Position numbers and translations under genes: made by a program
NCBI GenBank assembly: GCA_033721095.1
Contig: JAWWBG010000031.1
Location: 1 to 17,080 of the forward strand
From: JAWWBG01 sp033721095
Lineage (GTDB): Bacteria > Actinomycetota > Nitriliruptoria > Nitriliruptorales > Nitriliruptoraceae
Direction: 5' to 3'
DNA length: 17,080 nucleotides
Notes under the pieces: model-generated
What the model saw: the letters and a program-made list of their open reading frames with translations, nothing else
Database searches by the model: none
Told to the model about the DNA's origin: nothing
In this document: positions 15,550 through 17,080 of the stretch, piece after piece
How the letters are laid out: every line of letters starts with the position of its first letter
Position numbering within the stretch: the stretch's first letter is position 1

Positions 15550-16391
15550 GCGCGGCCGTGCGGCGACGGGTGCGGTGGCGACGGGCCTCCGATGACGATC
15601 GCGACTGGCTCGTCGAGAATCTCGCAGCCGACGGTGACGTGCACGGGACATTGCGGCATCTCGGTCCCCTCGGGATGCTCGAGGGAACCGGCATTCGTGA
15701 CTTTCGGATCATGCGCCAGGACACGGCCTGGGCGGCGTGCATCGCGAACGAGCAGCATCTGTGCGTGCCCTGCGGCGACCCGGGGCTGCTCGCGGTGGCC
15801 GGTGCCCCCAACCGGCGTTGGCGGTTGGCGGTCTCGGACCGAGCTGCCATGTCCGCCTGCCTCGGCGACGACCTCGAGCGGCCGGGCGTCATCGTGCACG
15901 ACCAGGTGCTGATGGCGCTCGCGGACGACAGTGCTGTGTCGTCGGTCCCAGACCTCGACGTGCGCCTCGCCGAAGCCGCCGACCTCGACGCGCTGGCGCA
16001 GCTGGCGGTGGTGCTGCATGTCGACGATGGGTTCGGGCCGCACCCCGGCCGGGCGGGGGTTGCCGGGTATCGCGACCGAATGGCGGCGATGGTGGCGGCC
16101 GAGCGCCTGTTCGTCGTCGGTCCGGTGGGCGCTCCGATCGCGAAAGCCCAGCTGTCGGTCGCCTCGAACCGGTGGGGGACCCAGTTGGCTGGAATCGTCG
16201 TTCGCGCCACCGAACGTGGCCGTGGGGTGGCACAGGCGCTGGTGTCGGAGGTCGTGCGCCGTTCGCTGGAGGAGCGTCCGGACCGTCCGATCACGCTGCA
16301 TGTCCGTCGCGCCAATGCCCGGGCAATCGCGATGTACGAGCGGGTGGGCTTCCGGGAGATCGACGACTGGTTGCTGGCGGTCCGGCCCTGA
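15546..16391 (+). CDS. Two-part GNAT protein (DUF4081-like N-terminus plus GNAT domain)
   Basis: The 281-residue product has a C-terminal GNAT domain (about 137-281) with the acetyl-CoA loop RATERGRGVAQALV (220-233) and the end motif LHVRRANARAIAMYERVGF (251-269). The N-terminal half (about 10-130), with IANEQHLCVP and the late segment VIVHDQVLMALA, resembles the DUF4081 domain found before GNAT domains in actinobacterial proteins, but the similarity is only moderate. The substrate is unknown. GTG 15546 overlaps the tsaD stop by four bases, so the gene is the last of the UDG-tsa run and probably co-translated with tsaD. No promoter-like gap separates it from tsaD. Confidence 0.8.
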   Translation: MSAAVRRRVRWRRASDDDRDWLVENLAADGDVHGTLRHLGPLGMLEGTGIRDFRIMRQDTAWAACIANEQHLCVPCGDPGLLAVAGAPNRRWRLAVSDRAAMSACLGDDLERPGVIVHDQVLMALADDSAVSSVPDLDVRLAEAADLDALAQLAVVLHVDDGFGPHPGRAGVAGYRDRMAAMVAAERLFVVGPVGAPIAKAQLSVASNRWGTQLAGIVVRATERGRGVAQALVSEVVRRSLEERPDRPITLHVRRANARAIAMYERVGFREIDDWLLAVRP

Positions 16392-16409
16392 CCACCGGCG
16401 GCACGCCGC

Positions 16410-16425
16410 GCGCACGTGTGTGCGC
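16410..16425 (+). terminator. Small hairpin after the tsa run, possible terminator
   Basis: GCGCAC (16410-16415) pairs with GTGCGC (16420-16425) around GTGT, 18 bp behind the last stop of the run. There is no T-tract and the stem is short, so the role as terminator is tentative. Confidence 0.35.
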
Positions 16426-16483
16426 CATCCGCGCGATGATCGCCGGGGTCGCCAAGCCCTGCGTCGGGTGCACTCAAGGGCGC

Positions 16484-16510
16484 TTTGCACTCTCACACCG
16501 AGAGCGCTAA
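16484..16510. promoter_or_regulatory. CIRCE operator 1 (HrcA site) for groESL
   Basis: TTTGCACTC (16484-16492), nine bases, then GAGCGCTAA (16502-16510): each arm differs from the CIRCE consensus TTAGCACTC-N9-GAGTGCTAA at one base. It spans the region from the -35 to the -10 box of the groES promoter. HrcA, a heat-sensitive repressor, binds CIRCE; the hrcA gene is not in this window. Confidence 0.85.
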
Positions 16511-16513
16511 TTT
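16485..16513 (+). promoter_or_regulatory. groES: Candidate groESL promoter
   Basis: TTGCAC (16485-16490) and TAATTT (16508-16513) are 17 bp apart, and the -10 box lies in the most AT-rich stretch of the gap. Transcription would start near 16520 and leave a leader of about 110 nt. Both boxes overlap CIRCE operator 1, so repressor and polymerase would compete. Confidence 0.55.
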
Positions 16514-16515
16514 TG

Positions 16516-16542
16516 CTTGCACTCGGACCGCGGGAGTGCCAA
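16516..16542. promoter_or_regulatory. CIRCE operator 2 (HrcA site) for groESL
   Basis: CTTGCACTC (16516-16524), nine bases, then GAGTGCCAA (16534-16542). The inner GCACTC/GAGTGC half-sites are perfect; outer bases deviate at two positions in the left arm and one in the right. Its centre is 32 bp from that of operator 1 and it overlaps the expected transcription start. Confidence 0.8.
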
Positions 16543-16632
16543 TCCCGGTCCGCTGCGGGCGCACCATCCGTGGCGGCGGGCGTCACGACCGGGTTCGAAC
16601 CCATCAACAGACCCCACACGGAGGGCTCCACG

Positions 16633-16932
16633 TTGGCAACGGTCAACATCAAGCCACTCGAGGACCGGGTGATCGTCACGCTCGACGACCAGGAGCAGAC
16701 GACCGCATCGGGTCTCGTCATTCCCGACACCGCCAAGGAAAAGCCCCAGCAGGGCAGCGTCGTCGCTGTCGGCCCGGGGAAGCGCTCGGACACGACCGGG
16801 GAGATCATCCCCATGGACGTCTCCGAGGGCGACACCGTCCTGTTCAGCAAGTACGGCGGTACCGAGGTCAAGGTCGAGGGCGAGGAGTACCTGATCCTCT
16901 CGGCCCGCGACATCCTCGCGATCGTCGGCTGA
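16633..16932 (+). CDS. groES: Co-chaperonin GroES
   Basis: GroES is the heptameric lid of the GroEL folding chamber. The 99-residue product shows VNIKPLEDRV (4-13), the mobile loop ending in GLVIP (27-31), VVAVGPGK (43-50), GDTVLFSKYGGTEVK (66-80) and the end YLILSARDILAIVG. The start is an unusual TTG at 16633: it has GGAGGG (16620-16625) seven bases upstream and gives the canonical MATVNIKPLEDR, while no in-frame ATG or GTG fits. The gene lies behind two CIRCE operators and is followed 22 bp later by groEL, so heat-shock induction through HrcA is expected. Confidence 0.97.
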   Translation: MATVNIKPLEDRVIVTLDDQEQTTASGLVIPDTAKEKPQQGSVVAVGPGKRSDTTGEIIPMDVSEGDTVLFSKYGGTEVKVEGEEYLILSARDILAIVG

Positions 16933-16954
16933 CAAAGCTCAAGGAGACAAGCCA

Positions 16955-17080
16955 ATGGCAAAGATTCTCAGCTTCAGCGAGGACGCCCGCCGGCGCCTCG
17001 AAAAGGGCGTCAACAAGCTCGCCGACGCCGTCAAGGTGACGCTGGGGCCCAAGGGCCGCAACGTCGTCATCGACAAGAAG
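16955..17080 (+). CDS. groEL: Chaperonin GroEL, N-terminal fragment
   Basis: Only the first 42 codons are inside the window; the frame stays open to the edge. They read MAKILSFSEDARRRLEKGVN followed by a segment with ADAVKVTLGPKGRNVVIDKK, the nucleotide-binding start of the equatorial domain. ATG 16955 has AAGGAG (16941-16946) eight bases upstream. Being directly behind groES, this copy would be the GroEL1 type by position in actinobacteria that have two copies, but the C-terminus (His-rich or GGM) that would decide is not visible. Confidence 0.95.
   Translation, partial: MAKILSFSEDARRRLEKGVNKLADAVKVTLGPKGRNVVIDKK

Noticed and set aside
14478..16961. An 827-codon open frame on the minus strand opposite tsaD, the GNAT gene and groES
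   Set aside because: It runs across three well-supported genes and the CIRCE region and its translation is Ser/Arg/Pro/Thr-rich without motifs. Long antisense frames are expected at this GC content.

Overview
This 17 kb window comes from a GC-rich actinobacterium (roughly 70% GC by eye). Nearly every gene is on the + strand, and C dominates third codon positions. The gene order rplM-rpsI, glmM, glmS, nnr, alr, tsaE-tsaB-rimI-tsaD, groES-groEL is a known actinobacterial arrangement; Mycobacterium tuberculosis has the same core order between about Rv3443c and Rv3417c. An F420-type luciferase-like oxidoreductase and CIRCE elements before groES also fit Actinobacteria. Several genes differ from the mycobacterial version: an SH3 lipoprotein, an S58 peptidase, a type 4-like uracil-DNA glycosylase and an extra GNAT protein. 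This suggests a deeper actinobacterial lineage, but I cannot name the genus.

Layout. Positions 3-290 hold the C-terminal end of an InlB-like repeat surface protein with strikingly different codon use, followed by a stem-loop. A sigmaA-type promoter (457-486) and a structured leader precede rplM-rpsI (578-1409), which ends in a perfect 12-bp terminator hairpin. Next come a palindrome-associated promoter, an SH3b lipoprotein and, 7 bp later, glmM (to 3596). A minus-strand GNAT gene and a divergent LLM oxidoreductase gene (3633-5307) interrupt the cell-wall block. From 5417 to 12014 there is a tight run of glmS, nnr (NAD(P)HX repair), alr, an alpha/beta hydrolase and an S58 peptidase, with stop/start overlaps at every junction.

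After a 166-bp gap a second tight run (12181-16391) encodes a UDG-like protein, TsaE, TsaB, RimI, TsaD and a two-part GNAT protein. The window closes with two CIRCE operators, groES (TTG start) and the first 42 codons of groEL.

How the genes work together. GlmM and GlmS are enzymes of the UDP-GlcNAc route, and Alr supplies D-alanine, so the middle of the window serves peptidoglycan precursor supply. TsaE, TsaB and TsaD make the t6A modification of tRNA, and RimI acetylates ribosomal protein S18 and possibly other N-termini. These sit between ribosomal protein genes and the HrcA-type controlled chaperonin operon. Most of the window is conserved housekeeping DNA. I do not see a convincing new multi-gene system. 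The points worth checking are the altered catalytic motifs of the UDG-like protein, the palindrome over the lipoprotein promoter, the double CIRCE, the S58 peptidase next to alr, and the rplM leader.
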